Assembly: GCA_937916025.1 (NCBI GenBank)
Contig: CALGGX010000100.1
Coordinates: 1 to 7,151 of the forward strand
DNA: 7,151 nucleotides
Direction: 5' to 3'
DNA from: an uncultured Selenomonadales bacterium
GTDB taxonomy: Bacteria > Bacillota_C > Negativicutes > Selenomonadales > Selenomonadaceae
Shown piece after piece: positions 6,734 to 7,151 of the stretch. The notes under the pieces were generated by a model. That model was not told the DNA's origin, ran no database searches, and saw nothing but the letters and a program-made list of their open reading frames with translations. How positions within the stretch are numbered: the stretch's first letter is position 1; each line of letters opens with the position of its first letter. The position numbers and the translations under genes are program-made.

Positions 6734-7151
6734 TTAACTTTTGAGCTTGAGGAGCTCCGCGCGGAGGTTTTTGATCTCGCCGAGCGCATTCCGAGCAAAC
6801 GCCTCGCGCTCCGCAAAATACGTATCGCGCAATTGATTGAGACTCGCCGTCGCCGCCGCCGCCGCATACGATTTTACTTGCGGCATCAGCGTGTCAATGA
6901 ACTCCGTAAAGTTCGTTCCGAGATCGACCGTCTGATATTCCGTCCGCGTCCGCTCCTCGGTCTTGTAAAATTTCTTTCCGAAAATGCTTCGGATGTTATT
7001 CCAAATGCCGTCCGGCAAATACTCCACCGTGTAAGTTTCGGTGTAAGTGTGCTCGATTTGAGTCGTCTGCTTCTCGAGCGAGCCCGCCGAGAGATTTGCC
7101 TTCGTCGTCGTCACCTCGCGACTTTGATAACCGGAAATGATCCGATGCATC
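6734..7151 (-). CDS. C-terminal part of a probable dynamin-like protein (5' end beyond window)
   Basis: Only the last 138 or so codons are present, and the frame is open to the right edge. The ATG at 7150 may be internal. No GTPase motif is in this part. Visible are a Thr/Glu-rich stretch likely to form beta strands (about 22-44), an aromatic patch LPDGIWNNIRSIFGKKFYK (45-63), a second charged strand (KTEERTRTEYQ, 63-73), a Phe-rich turn (TNFTEFIDTL, 79-88) and a closing charged helix (about 93-138). In my recollection this pattern of a W/F-rich FGKK patch between charged strands, followed by an Ala-rich helix, resembles the end of bacterial dynamin family proteins. A complete dynamin-like GTPase lies three genes downstream in the same block. 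The family call is an inference; it could be another coiled-coil protein. Confidence 0.5.
   Translation of the reverse strand, partial: MHRIISGYQSREVTTTKANLSAGSLEKQTTQIEHTYTETYTVEYLPDGIWNNIRSIFGKKFYKTEERTRTEYQTVDLGTNFTEFIDTLMPQVKSYAAAAATASLNQLRDTYFAEREAFARNALGEIKNLRAELLKLKS

Overview
This window looks like a bacterial chromosome segment, densely packed and with roughly half G+C. Almost everything is coded on the minus strand, with one plus-strand gene. A two-subunit (split) transketolase, a QueH-type epoxyqueuosine reductase and strong AGGAGG-like ribosome binding sites fit an anaerobic member of the Bacillota, perhaps a Negativicutes-like lineage. That placement is an inference, and no taxonomic marker gene is present. 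The DNA is unusually rich in the palindromes CGATCG (24 copies located) and GAGCTC (about 15).

Layout. (1) 1-1448, minus: the two subunits of a split transketolase, with the C-terminal subunit cut by the left edge. The two genes overlap by 8 bases. (2) 1449-1544: the only intergenic gap of any size, 96 bases between divergent genes. It holds a candidate queH promoter whose 19-base spacer is an imperfect dyad. (3) 1545-2180, plus: queH, the last step of queuosine synthesis. Its 3' end overlaps the next gene tail to tail by 47 bases. (4) 2134-7151, minus, transcribed right to left: a tight four-gene block. It contains the C-terminal end of a probable dynamin-like protein (cut by the right edge), a SPASM-type radical SAM enzyme, a B12-binding-domain-type radical SAM enzyme with a PqqD-like C-terminal domain, and a complete 571-residue dynamin-like GTPase.

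The transketolase and queH genes are housekeeping. The block at 2134-7151 is the part worth attention. Two radical SAM enzymes, one with an intact SPASM auxiliary-cluster motif and one with a possible peptide-recognition domain, sit between two (putative) large membrane-acting GTPases, with gaps of 3 and 12 bases and one 8-base overlap. Such spacing implies co-transcription and a shared task. Bacterial dynamin-like proteins often occur in pairs and act on membranes. Radical SAM/SPASM enzymes usually modify peptides or proteins. A plausible but unproven reading is a membrane-remodelling or defence system in which a peptide, or one of the GTPases, is post-translationally modified. No precursor peptide is visible within the window.

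No RNA genes, CRISPR arrays, insertion sequences or convincing intrinsic terminators were seen.
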